The position numbers were made by a program, and so were the translations under genes. From NCBI GenBank assembly GCA_013043165.1, contig JABDOQ010000051.1, positions 1-64,000 of the forward strand: a DNA stretch of 64,000 bases, read 5' to 3'. This stretch comes from Woeseiaceae bacterium. Its GTDB lineage: Bacteria > Pseudomonadota > Gammaproteobacteria > Steroidobacterales > Woeseiaceae. Positions 26,754 through 34,050 of this stretch are shown in pieces (the first letter of the stretch is position 1; each line of letters begins with the position of its first letter). The notes below the pieces were generated by a model. That model ran no database searches. It was given only the letters and a program-made list of their open reading frames with translations, and had not been told where the DNA came from.

Positions 26754-26829
26754 GCTCCCTTCGTCTAGTGGTTTAGGACGCCGCCCTCTCACGGCGGTAA
26801 CAGGGGTTCGAATCCCCTAGGGAGTACCA
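26754..26829 (+). tRNA. tRNA-Glu(CTC)
   Basis: 76-nt tRNA. Acceptor arm GCTCCCT pairs with AGGGAGT (first pair G-U), the anticodon stem CCGCC/GGCGG encloses loop CTCTCAC giving anticodon CTC for GAG codons, and the T-arm is AGGGGTTCGAATCCCCT. CCA is encoded. The 3' end is repeated downstream, once inverted and once direct. Confidence 0.97.
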
Positions 26830-26882
26830 GATAGATAAAAATGCCCGCAGCAGCGGGCATTTTTGTTTGTCTGGTACTCCCT
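26819..26882. repeat. 13-bp inverted repeat formed by the tRNA-Glu 3' end
   Basis: AGGGAGTACCAGA (26819-26831, ending just past the tRNA) is matched by TCTGGTACTCCCT (26870-26882) in reverse complement. The two arms exactly bracket the tRNA terminator. The outer arms could pair in unprocessed precursor RNA and compete with acceptor-stem folding. Confidence 0.85.
26837..26864 (+). terminator. Rho-independent terminator of tRNA-Glu
   Basis: AAAAATGCCCGC and GCGGGCATTTTT arms with loop AGCA, followed by GTTTGT. It is a textbook hairpin with a T-tract, starting eight bases after the tRNA. Confidence 0.9.
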
Positions 26883-26907
26883 GGCTGGGATTTGAAATGC
26901 GTTCGAT

Positions 26908-26973
26908 AAAACGCGACAGCGTTTTGGACGCCGCAGGCGCCCCGCAGGGGCGAAGATCGCCCAAAGGCGATCT
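26908..26973. other. Three tandem small hairpins between tRNA-end copies
   Basis: Three perfect stem-loops follow each other: AAAACGC/GCGTTTT (26908-26925, loop GACA), CGCCCC/GGGGCG (26938-26952, loop GCA) and AGATCGCC/GGCGATCT (26954-26973, loop CAAA). No open frame of note covers them. They sit immediately before the direct copy of the tRNA 3' end and look like a structured RNA or REP-like segment; identity unknown. Confidence 0.6.
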
Positions 26974-26978
26974 GAGTC

Positions 26979-26997
26979 AATCCCCTAGGGAGTACCA
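26979..26997 (+). repeat. 19-bp direct repeat of the tRNA-Glu 3' end
   Basis: AATCCCCTAGGGAGTACCA is identical to 26811-26829, the T-arm 3' side, acceptor strand and CCA of tRNA-Glu. The rest of the tRNA is absent. This has the form of an attachment-site duplicate left by a tRNA-targeting element, or of a partial tandem duplication. Only about 150 bp separate the copies, so no integrated element remains. Confidence 0.85.
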
Positions 26998-27007
26998 AAC
27001 GACAAAC

Positions 27008-27032
27008 GGGCCCGCCTTGCGTGGGCCCTTTT
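27008..27032 (+). terminator. Second rho-independent terminator
   Basis: GGGCCCGC and GTGGGCCC arms (one G-U pair) around loop CTTGC, followed by TTTT. It lies 10 bp after the direct tRNA-end copy, mirroring the tRNA-end/terminator order of the first copy. Confidence 0.85.
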
Positions 27033-27114
27033 CCGTTATGGCCTTTGGCCACCGGCCAGCTGATAGACTGACAGTTCAACGCGCAACGGTTTCCGCAAGA
27101 GAAGGTAACCAGCC

Positions 27115-27615
27115 ATGTTACTGAGCCTGCTCCCCACCCTTTTCGTCCTGGGCCTCGCAGCGCTTGCCGCCATCGGTCTTGCCCAAACTCGCCGGTCACC
27201 GCCAGAGAATGCGGCACAGCGATTCGCCGCGGCACGCATACTCACGCTTGCCCTGGTCGTCCAGGGAATCCACTTTGCCGAGGAAGCGTTGACGGGATTT
27301 CCCGAACGCCTTGGCGCCTTGCTCGGCCTACCCGCCATGCCGATGTCGTTCTTCCTCACCTTCAACGTGACATGGCTCGCGATTTGGGTCGTCTCGGTCC
27401 CAGCGCTTCGCGCCGCGCGGCGCGCTGCATTTTTTGCCGCCTGGTTCCTGGCGATTGCCGGCATGTTCAATGCCGTTGCGCACCCGCTGCTCGCTATTGC
27501 AGCGCGGGGCTACTTCCCCGGCCTTGCTAGTTCACCTTTTATCGGAGCCGCCGCCGCCTGGCTCTGGCTCAATCTGCGCGAGGCGACGACGCCGCGAGCA
27601 AATCTCGCCTGTTGA
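27115..27615 (+). CDS. HXXEE-motif membrane protein
   Basis: 166-residue predicted inner-membrane protein with five hydrophobic segments. The defining motif HFAEE lies at about residues 52-56 (GIHFAEEALTGFPERL), with a later conserved-type NAVAHPLL, matching the PF13787 HXXEE family of unknown function. The His/Glu motif in a membrane segment suggests a metal site, but no activity is established. AGAAGG lies 11 bases before the ATG. Confidence 0.85.
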   Translation: MLLSLLPTLFVLGLAALAAIGLAQTRRSPPENAAQRFAAARILTLALVVQGIHFAEEALTGFPERLGALLGLPAMPMSFFLTFNVTWLAIWVVSVPALRAARRAAFFAAWFLAIAGMFNAVAHPLLAIAARGYFPGLASSPFIGAAAAWLWLNLREATTPRANLAC

Positions 27616-27627
27616 TCGAGACCTGCT

Positions 27628-28011
27628 CTAGAAATACTTCATCACCGCAACGATGAGACTCCACGCGAGCATCACGGCCGTCGGTATGAACGTGATCGTA
27701 AAACCCATTCCGCGAGCATCGGGATCCTTGATATACGATGAGCGGTAAATAAACCGCCCGATGATAAAGACCAGTCCCATACCGGCGCCCCACAGCGGAT
27801 TCACGAGATACGCGAAGATCCACAGTGCCGGTACGAAGGCAACCAGTTGCTCCATCGTATTCTGCTGCACGCGGAAGGTCCGCTCGAATTCAGGATGACC
27901 CTCGATGGCGGGCGCCTTGACGCCGTGCTTGCCTCGCATCGAGCCAACCTGAATCGAAAACAGAATGAACTGGCCTAACGCCAGGATAGTGACAATTGCG
28001 ACGGCTTCCAT
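27628..28011 (-). CDS. MAPEG family membrane protein
   Basis: 127-residue, four-helix membrane protein of the MAPEG family, which includes microsomal glutathione S-transferases. The family signature ERTFRVQQNTMEQLVAF (about residues 43-59) and GRFIYRSSYIKDPDARGMGF further on are clear. The protein has normal family length. Glutathione-dependent detoxification is possible but not demonstrated for most bacterial members. It is convergent with the HXXEE gene and divergent from the transporter at 28076. Confidence 0.93.
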   Translation of the reverse strand: MEAVAIVTILALGQFILFSIQVGSMRGKHGVKAPAIEGHPEFERTFRVQQNTMEQLVAFVPALWIFAYLVNPLWGAGMGLVFIIGRFIYRSSYIKDPDARGMGFTITFIPTAVMLAWSLIVAVMKYF

Positions 28012-28075
28012 GTTTTTTATTCCCCTGTAAGACTTTTAAGCCTTTTTCTGTGACTATTGGCGCCTTGTCATCAAA

Positions 28076-29416
28076 ATGATCGCTGACATGGCCAGGCCCG
28101 TTTTCGACAAGCTTCGCACAATTCTGTTCGGCAAGGTACTTGGCCTCGAACGTCACGAGTACGTCGCCGTCGCCTGGTCGTTCGCATATTTCTTTTGCGT
28201 GCTTTCTTCGTACTATATTCTGCGGCCTGTGCGGGAAACCATGGCCGTTGGTAGCGGCCCCGACACCATTCCTTATCTTTTCATCGGCACATTCGTGACG
28301 ATGATCTTCGCCTCGTCGATCTTCGGCTGGGTCGCCACCCGGTTTCCCAGGCGCGTGTTCCTGCCCTGGGTCTACCTGTTCTTTGTTGTGAACATCCTGA
28401 TCTTCTGGGTCGTTTTCTCCCGCGCAGTCGCGTCGGATGGAGAACACGTCTGGCTGGGCCGTGCTTTCTTTGTCTGGCTAAGTGTCTTCAACCTGTTCGT
28501 CGTCTCGGTATTCTGGAGCTTCATGGCCGACATCTATACGCGTGAGCAAGGACGCCGGCTGTTCGGCGTCATCACGTCCGGTGGTAGCATCGGTGCGCTG
28601 ATCGGCGCTACGGCAACCAGCTCTCTGGTCGTAAAAGTCGGTTTCCAGAACCTGATGCCGATTTCCGCTGCTGTTCTGCTTGTCGGGGTATTCTGCATTG
28701 GCCGGTTGAAAGAGTGGGTGCACCAGGAACACGAAGACGAGATCACCGAGACCGTGGAGAGCGAGAAACCGCTTGGCGGCGATCCGTTCGCCGGCATAAC
28801 TCACCTGTTCTCATCGAAGTACTTCCTTGGTATCGCGCTGATGTCGTTGATCGCCAGCCTGCTTGGCACGGCGCTGTATATGTTCCGGGCGGAACTCGTC
28901 GAGACCGCGATCCTGACCTCCGACGCACGCACACAGTTCTTCTCAAATATGAATGTCGCGCAAAACGCGCTGGCCCTGGTAGCCCAGATGTTCCTGGTCA
29001 AACAGGTCGTCACACGCTTTGGGATCGGCCGTTCTCTGTTCCTGTTCCCGCTCGCGTCAATCATCGGATTCGCAGTGCTCGCCATGGAGCCTACCCTGAT
29101 GGCTGTCGCGACACTTGACGTCGTTCGCAGGGGCCTCGGCTTTGGCTTCGCCAAGCCCTCGACCGACATGTTGTATTCTGTCGTCACGCCCGAAGAGAAG
29201 TACAAGACCAAGAACTTTATCGACACGGCCATCTATCGCGGCGGCGACGTTGTGGGAACCTGGACGGTAAAGCTGATGTCAACACTGGGACTGGGCATCG
29301 CGGGTATCTCAATCGCGATTCTGCCGTTCGCCGTCGTTTCTGCCGTGGTCGCGCTCTGGCTCGGACGCGACTATCGACGCCAGGCCCTGGCGCTGAGACA
29401 AAGCGGTATAGTCTAG
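28076..29416 (+). CDS. MFS-like / NTP-NDP exchange (AAA) family transporter
   Basis: 446-residue polytopic protein with 11-12 hydrophobic helices. The N-terminal region SSYYILRPVRETMAVGSG and the helix FVVSVFWSFMADIYTREQGR followed by LFGVITSGGSIGALIG resemble bacterial proteins annotated as Npt/ATP:ADP-antiporter-like or MFS transporters. A charged loop (residues about 215-235, HEDEITETVESEK) separates the two halves. Whether it moves nucleotides is not known; that activity is proven mainly for intracellular parasites. It lies two bases before the RDD gene and is probably cotranscribed with it. Confidence 0.8.
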   Translation: MIADMARPVFDKLRTILFGKVLGLERHEYVAVAWSFAYFFCVLSSYYILRPVRETMAVGSGPDTIPYLFIGTFVTMIFASSIFGWVATRFPRRVFLPWVYLFFVVNILIFWVVFSRAVASDGEHVWLGRAFFVWLSVFNLFVVSVFWSFMADIYTREQGRRLFGVITSGGSIGALIGATATSSLVVKVGFQNLMPISAAVLLVGVFCIGRLKEWVHQEHEDEITETVESEKPLGGDPFAGITHLFSSKYFLGIALMSLIASLLGTALYMFRAELVETAILTSDARTQFFSNMNVAQNALALVAQMFLVKQVVTRFGIGRSLFLFPLASIIGFAVLAMEPTLMAVATLDVVRRGLGFGFAKPSTDMLYSVVTPEEKYKTKNFIDTAIYRGGDVVGTWTVKLMSTLGLGIAGISIAILPFAVVSAVVALWLGRDYRRQALALRQSGIV

Positions 29417-29418
29417 CT

Positions 29419-29853
29419 ATGCAAAACACCGGACTACTGCGCCGCATCGCGGCAATGCTGTATGACTCATTACTTGTCGCGGCCCTGCTGTTTCTGGCAA
29501 CACTTCCGTTTATCGCGATTCGTGGCGGCGAACCGGTCGAGAGCGGTGACAACCTGCTGTACCGAATCGTCCTGGCACTGGTGGTATACGCTTTCTTTGT
29601 CGGCTTCTGGTGTCGTTCCGGCCGGACGCTGGGGATGCAGTCCTGGGGACTACAGCTCGAAAACGATGATGGCGGCATGCCGTCGGTCACATCGGCCAGC
29701 CTTCGTTTTTTCGCGGCAATTATCTCGTTACTGCCACTGGGACTCGGTTTCCTGTGGCAGATCTGGGACCCCGCGAAGCTTACGTGGCATGACCGAATCA
29801 GCCACACCCGGATCGTGTACTACCCGCGGCAAAAGACGCAGAAAAACCAGTGA
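29419..29853 (+). CDS. RDD family membrane protein
   Basis: 144-residue protein of the RDD family. The N-terminal GLLRRIAAMLYDSLLV segment has the family's Arg/Asp arrangement, with three hydrophobic segments and CRSGRTLGMQSWGLQLEND between the second and third. Function is unknown; some RDD proteins act as Na+/H+ antiporters. It directly follows the transporter gene and is convergent with lptG. Confidence 0.92.
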   Translation: MQNTGLLRRIAAMLYDSLLVAALLFLATLPFIAIRGGEPVESGDNLLYRIVLALVVYAFFVGFWCRSGRTLGMQSWGLQLENDDGGMPSVTSASLRFFAAIISLLPLGLGFLWQIWDPAKLTWHDRISHTRIVYYPRQKTQKNQ

Positions 29854-29860
29854 ATGGCCG

Positions 29861-30934
29861 CTAGCGGATGCGCACAAGCGCGACCACGGTCACGAGCAAG
29901 AGCGCAAGCGACGGTAGCCAGTTGATAAGCACAGGGTTCAAATTGAAAACCTGACCGGAATTCGCGAGCGTCTCGCTGCCCAGGTAGTAGGCAAGTCCAA
30001 TTATCACGCCAATCACCAGACGGCCGCCCGCGCCGCCCGTACGCAACGAACCAAATACGAATGCCAGGGCCATGATCGGCATAATCAGCACCGTCAACGT
30101 TCGTGACGCTCGATACCAGAGTTCCGATTCATACTGCGAGGCATCGAGGTTGTTGCGCTTCAGGTAGTCGATGTAAACCATGAGTCCGCGCGCCGACAGG
30201 CTCAGCGGCTTCGACAGCGAACTTCCCAGCAGCTCCGAATTCACTTCGAAAGACTCAACCGCAACAGACGACTCAACGACCTGCACGCCGTCATCCCTGA
30301 ACCGGGTCTCGCGCAGGTTCTCGAGGATCCAGTTGTCATTCTCGTCGATGCCCGAGTTCTCCGCCTTCGCGATCGACGCCAGTCCATTGTCTTCATCGAA
30401 TCGGAACAGGTAAATGCTGCCAAACTCGAATTCCGAGTTGATACGCTCAAGGTGCAAATAGACAGGTCCGTCCTTGACCCACGTCTCATTCCCCAAGCGG
30501 GCATCGCCTTTCTGATAACGAGCTTCCATGCGCATGTCGCGTGCGTACAAATCGAGCGGTGGTCCGATGAACTCGCCGATGAGCCCGGTTATCACGAGCA
30601 TCACTAGCCCCGATAAAGCGACCATGCCCGACAACCTGACAACCGACAGACCAGCCGATCGCATGACAATGATCTCGCTGTGTCCGGCAAGTGCACCGAG
30701 ACCGAGCAATGACCCTATTAGCGCCGCAACGGGAAGCATTGCGAAGGCCAGAATAGGCAGGCGCAGCGCGGCGTACAGAATCACTTGCGGCGTCTGGTAG
30801 GCCGCCTGGGTGTCGTCGAGTTCCGCGATAAATTCAAAAAGTCCAGCCAGCGCCAGCAGTACCAGGAGCACCATTGCTGTACTCGTCAGAATCGTGCGCA
30901 TCAGGTACTGGCTGAGAATTGCCGTCACCGCCAT
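29861..30934 (-). CDS. lptG: LPS export ABC transporter permease LptG
   Basis: Inner-membrane permease of the LptB2FG complex that extracts lipopolysaccharide and drives it across the Lpt bridge. It has 357 residues: three N-terminal helices (LSQYLMRTILTSTAMVLLVL near the start; GSLLGLGALAGHSEIIVMR), a periplasmic jellyroll domain in the middle (about 135-265), and three C-terminal helices. Start ATG 30934 fits the family and overlaps lptF by 10 bases; the frame extends on to 31201 inside lptF and is not used. Confidence 0.96.
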   Translation of the reverse strand: MAVTAILSQYLMRTILTSTAMVLLVLLALAGLFEFIAELDDTQAAYQTPQVILYAALRLPILAFAMLPVAALIGSLLGLGALAGHSEIIVMRSAGLSVVRLSGMVALSGLVMLVITGLIGEFIGPPLDLYARDMRMEARYQKGDARLGNETWVKDGPVYLHLERINSEFEFGSIYLFRFDEDNGLASIAKAENSGIDENDNWILENLRETRFRDDGVQVVESSVAVESFEVNSELLGSSLSKPLSLSARGLMVYIDYLKRNNLDASQYESELWYRASRTLTVLIMPIMALAFVFGSLRTGGAGGRLVIGVIIGLAYYLGSETLANSGQVFNLNPVLINWLPSLALLLVTVVALVRIR

Positions 30935-32007
30935 AATCTCCTGTGCCAGCTGTTTTGGACCGCCAGCAGCCCCAGCGTAAACAACAGCACACAGCCGTGT
31001 ACCCACCAGAGTCCGAGCAATGGCGATATCGTCGCCTGCTCGATCCATGCTTTCGCGGCACTCAGCATGTTGAGATAAATGATGAACACCAGTAGCCCAA
31101 TCGCCAGGCGGCCATAACGGCCTGAGCGCGGCCGACTCCGGCTCAAGGGTACGGCGAGCATCGCCAGTATGACGGTCGCCAGGGGTATGCTGATACGCCA
31201 CTGCATCTCGGCAACGTGTTCGAGCTCGCGCGATTGAGCCAGCCGGGAAAACGACATGGCACGCGGCCGCGGGTCGGTAGCACGCAGGCTCGGCAGTTGG
31301 TACGGGATGCCGTGCTCTGCGAATTCGACAACCCGAAAACGCGTCGTGCCCGGGATGCCCTCGTAACGTCTTCCGTTGTGCAGCACAAGCAGCCGGGTAT
31401 TCTTGTCGTCAGAGGCAAGCTGCTCGCCGCGCTCCGCGATTACGACTTCGACTCGCCCGTCATCCACGAGACGCTGCATAAACACCTTTTCCATCTGCCC
31501 TTCGGCGGTCACACGTTCGCCATAGACAACGGCCTGGTCCGGGCCGAATACCGTAAAGCGTCCCGGCTCGATACTCGCCAGATCCGCCTCGCGTCGGGCT
31601 TCGGCACCAATGCGATCGATCGCCGTCAGCGCCAGGGGAGCACCTTCGATCGATAGCCAGGCTACGCCGGCGGCCAGCGGCAACAGCAGCCACATCACGG
31701 GTCGGTAAATGCCCGATGGACCGATGCGACACGCCATCATCGCGGGCATTTCACTGTCCCGGTACAGGCGTCCCAGCGCCAGCATAATCGATAAAAACAG
31801 GCCGATCGGTACGAGAACGGTCAGGTATTGCGCCGCTGACAAGCCTATTACGTCGAAAGCGGCATCTTTGGGGAGTTTTCCCTTGGCAACGTCGCCCAAA
31901 ACTCTCGCAAACTGGTTTGTCAGCAGAATCAGCAGCAGCACCATCGTGACCCCGAGCCAGGTCATGGTGATCTCGCGAAATATGTACCGATCCAGAATGC
32001 GGGTCAT
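30925..32007 (-). CDS. lptF: LPS export ABC transporter permease LptF
   Basis: Second permease of the LptB2FG lipopolysaccharide exporter. It has 360 residues and starts MTRILDRYIFREI, typical of LptF. Membrane helices lie at both ends, with the periplasmic domain in between (TVFGPDQAVVYGERVTAEGQ) and the family block READLASIEPGRF. It overlaps lptG and is divergent from pepA across about 100 bp, the arrangement of many gammaproteobacteria. Confidence 0.96.
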   Translation of the reverse strand: MTRILDRYIFREITMTWLGVTMVLLLILLTNQFARVLGDVAKGKLPKDAAFDVIGLSAAQYLTVLVPIGLFLSIMLALGRLYRDSEMPAMMACRIGPSGIYRPVMWLLLPLAAGVAWLSIEGAPLALTAIDRIGAEARREADLASIEPGRFTVFGPDQAVVYGERVTAEGQMEKVFMQRLVDDGRVEVVIAERGEQLASDDKNTRLLVLHNGRRYEGIPGTTRFRVVEFAEHGIPYQLPSLRATDPRPRAMSFSRLAQSRELEHVAEMQWRISIPLATVILAMLAVPLSRSRPRSGRYGRLAIGLLVFIIYLNMLSAAKAWIEQATISPLLGLWWVHGCVLLFTLGLLAVQNSWHRRLWR

Positions 32008-32110
32008 CGGTGTCCGGGAATGGCGTAGCTGCTTGCAGCCGAAAGCGTTAGACTACCGCTTTTGTTTTGTCCGTGACAGCCCCGCCCCAACTCAAAGGCA
32101 CGCAGAAGCT

Positions 32111-33604
32111 ATGGAATATTTCACGACTACGAGCAAACCCTCAAAACGAGCCGTCGACTGCGTCATCGTCGGAATATTTGATCGGGGCAAACTGGGCGTC
32201 GCTGCGAGCGACATCGATTCTGCCAGCAAGGGCGAAATTCGCCGACTGATCAAGAGCGGCGACATTTCTTCGGAACTGGGTCATTGCGCGGTGCTGACCA
32301 GGCTCGCTGGTGTAAAAGCCGCACGCGTCGTTGTCGTCGGGCTGGGTAAAACGAGCGCTCTTGGCGCCAGGCAATTCCGCAAGGCCGTTGCCGCCGCGGC
32401 AACGGCAATTGGAAAAACCAGGGCGAAACAGGTGCTGAACGGCCTGACACTCGAAACCGCTGCCAAAACCAGCCACTACTATCTTGCACGCCACTCCGCC
32501 GAGGCCTTCGGTGAAATGCTGTATCGTTTCAATCAAATGAAAAGCGGTCGTCAACCGGCAGGCAGTCCTCTGAAAAAGATTGGCTTTGCAATCGCAAAGA
32601 AAACGGATGCCGCGCAGACGATACGGGGTGCAAAACACGGTGACGCAATATCGACCGGCGTCTCGCTTGCCAAAGATCTCGGTAATCTACCAGCCAATGT
32701 GTGTACGCCGAGTTACCTGGCGCGCACAGCCAAGAAACTGGCGTCCGGCAACGCAAAATTGACAAGCAAAGTGCTCAACGAAGCGGAAATGAAACGCCTC
32801 GGAATGGGATCATTACTATCCGTGACGGCCGGCACCGTGGAAGCCGGGAAACTGATCGTAATGCAGTACAAGGGCGGCGGCGAGAAACCGGTCGTTCTCG
32901 TTGGCAAGGGCGTGACTTTCGATACCGGCGGTATTTCCCTCAAGCCTGGCCTCGGTATGGACGAGATGAAGTTCGACATGTGCGGCGCCGCCGGCGTAAT
33001 CGGCGTAATGGCCACGGTCGCTCAGCTAAAGCTGCCCATTAATCTCGTTGTTGTCGTGCCCACGGTCGAGAATATGCCGAGCGGCACTGCGACCAAGCCG
33101 GGCGATATCGTCAAGAGCATGTCCGGGCAGACTATCGAAGTCCTCAACACCGATGCGGAGGGCAGGCTGATTCTTTGTGATGCCCTCACGTATTCGCGAC
33201 GTTTCAAGCCAGCGGCAATTATTGACGTGGCCACTCTGACCGGGGCCTGCGTCATCGCGCTCGGCGCTCATCGCTCGGCCGTTATGAGTAACAACGACGC
33301 GCTTCGAACAGAATTGGTGGCCGCAGGCGAACGCGCCGAAGACCTCGCGTGGCCCATGCCGCTCGGCGAAGAATACGCCGAGCAGCTGAAAAGCAATTTC
33401 GCCGATATGGCGAACATCGGCGGTCGTCCCGGCGGCGCCGTTACGGCGGCCTGTTTCCTTGAGAAATTCGCCGATGGGCTAACGTGGGCTCACATGGACA
33501 TTGCGGGCACGGCCTGGCACAGCGGCGCCAAGAAAGGCGCGACCGGAAGGCCCGTCCCATTGTTGGCGGAGATGCTGCTCTCGCGCTGTCGCGCCCTGCC
33601 CTGA
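32111..33604 (+). CDS. pepA: Leucyl aminopeptidase (M17)
   Basis: Cytosolic hexameric di-metal aminopeptidase; in E. coli PepA also binds DNA. The 497-residue protein has a variable N-terminal domain and a catalytic domain. Metal and active-site motifs are intact: GKGVTFDTGGISLKP, DMCGAAGV, and NTDAEGRLILCDAL with the catalytic Arg. The start is ATG 32111 (MEYFTTTSKPSK); longer open frame upstream overlaps the lptF promoter region. It is followed by holC and valS. Confidence 0.97.
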   Translation: MEYFTTTSKPSKRAVDCVIVGIFDRGKLGVAASDIDSASKGEIRRLIKSGDISSELGHCAVLTRLAGVKAARVVVVGLGKTSALGARQFRKAVAAAATAIGKTRAKQVLNGLTLETAAKTSHYYLARHSAEAFGEMLYRFNQMKSGRQPAGSPLKKIGFAIAKKTDAAQTIRGAKHGDAISTGVSLAKDLGNLPANVCTPSYLARTAKKLASGNAKLTSKVLNEAEMKRLGMGSLLSVTAGTVEAGKLIVMQYKGGGEKPVVLVGKGVTFDTGGISLKPGLGMDEMKFDMCGAAGVIGVMATVAQLKLPINLVVVVPTVENMPSGTATKPGDIVKSMSGQTIEVLNTDAEGRLILCDALTYSRRFKPAAIIDVATLTGACVIALGAHRSAVMSNNDALRTELVAAGERAEDLAWPMPLGEEYAEQLKSNFADMANIGGRPGGAVTAACFLEKFADGLTWAHMDIAGTAWHSGAKKGATGRPVPLLAEMLLSRCRALP

Positions 33605-33621
33605 GCTGACGATCCTCGAAA

Positions 33622-34050
33622 ATGGCCAGAGTCGACTTCTATGTGCTTGAGCGCGTTGACGAACGTGCGCGACACACGCTTGCCTGCAAACTGGCAGAGA
33701 AAGCCTACCGCCTCAAAAACACGGTGTACATCCACGCAAAGAGTCGCGACGATGCAGTGCATCTTGACGCGCTTCTCTGGACATTCCGTGACGGGAGCTT
33801 CGTTCCTCATGGCCTCAGCGGCTCTGGCGACGAGGCGCAGGCGTCGCCGATCACGATCGGCTATGAACAACAAGGCATCGAATCACGTGACCTCCTGATC
33901 AACCTCAGCGACGAGATACCCCCATTCGCCGAGTCTTTTCCGCGAGTTGCAGAAGTCGTAACGGCCGACGAGAATTGCCGGCTGCTGAGTCGCCGGCGAT
34001 TCGCCGAATACCGGGACAAGGGTCACTCGCTCCAGACGCACAAACTTTAA
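33622..34050 (+). CDS. holC: DNA polymerase III subunit chi
   Basis: Clamp-loader accessory subunit that links the replisome to single-stranded-DNA-binding protein. It has 142 residues starting [13 protein letters not shown], with [19 protein letters not shown] and [18 protein letters not shown], the typical HolC core. It lies 17 bp after pepA; its TAA overlaps the valS ATG by one base (TAATG). Confidence 0.95.
   Translation: MARVDFYVLERVDERARHTLACKLAEKAYRLKNTVYIHAKSRDDAVHLDALLWTFRDGSFVPHGLSGSGDEAQASPITIGYEQQGIESRDLLINLSDEIPPFAESFPRVAEVVTADENCRLLSRRRFAEYRDKGHSLQTHKL

Noticed and set aside
26754-27032. Integrated element at tRNA-Glu
   Set aside because: The att-like copies are too close for any element; no integrase gene lies nearby. 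Kept only as a repeat/scar finding.
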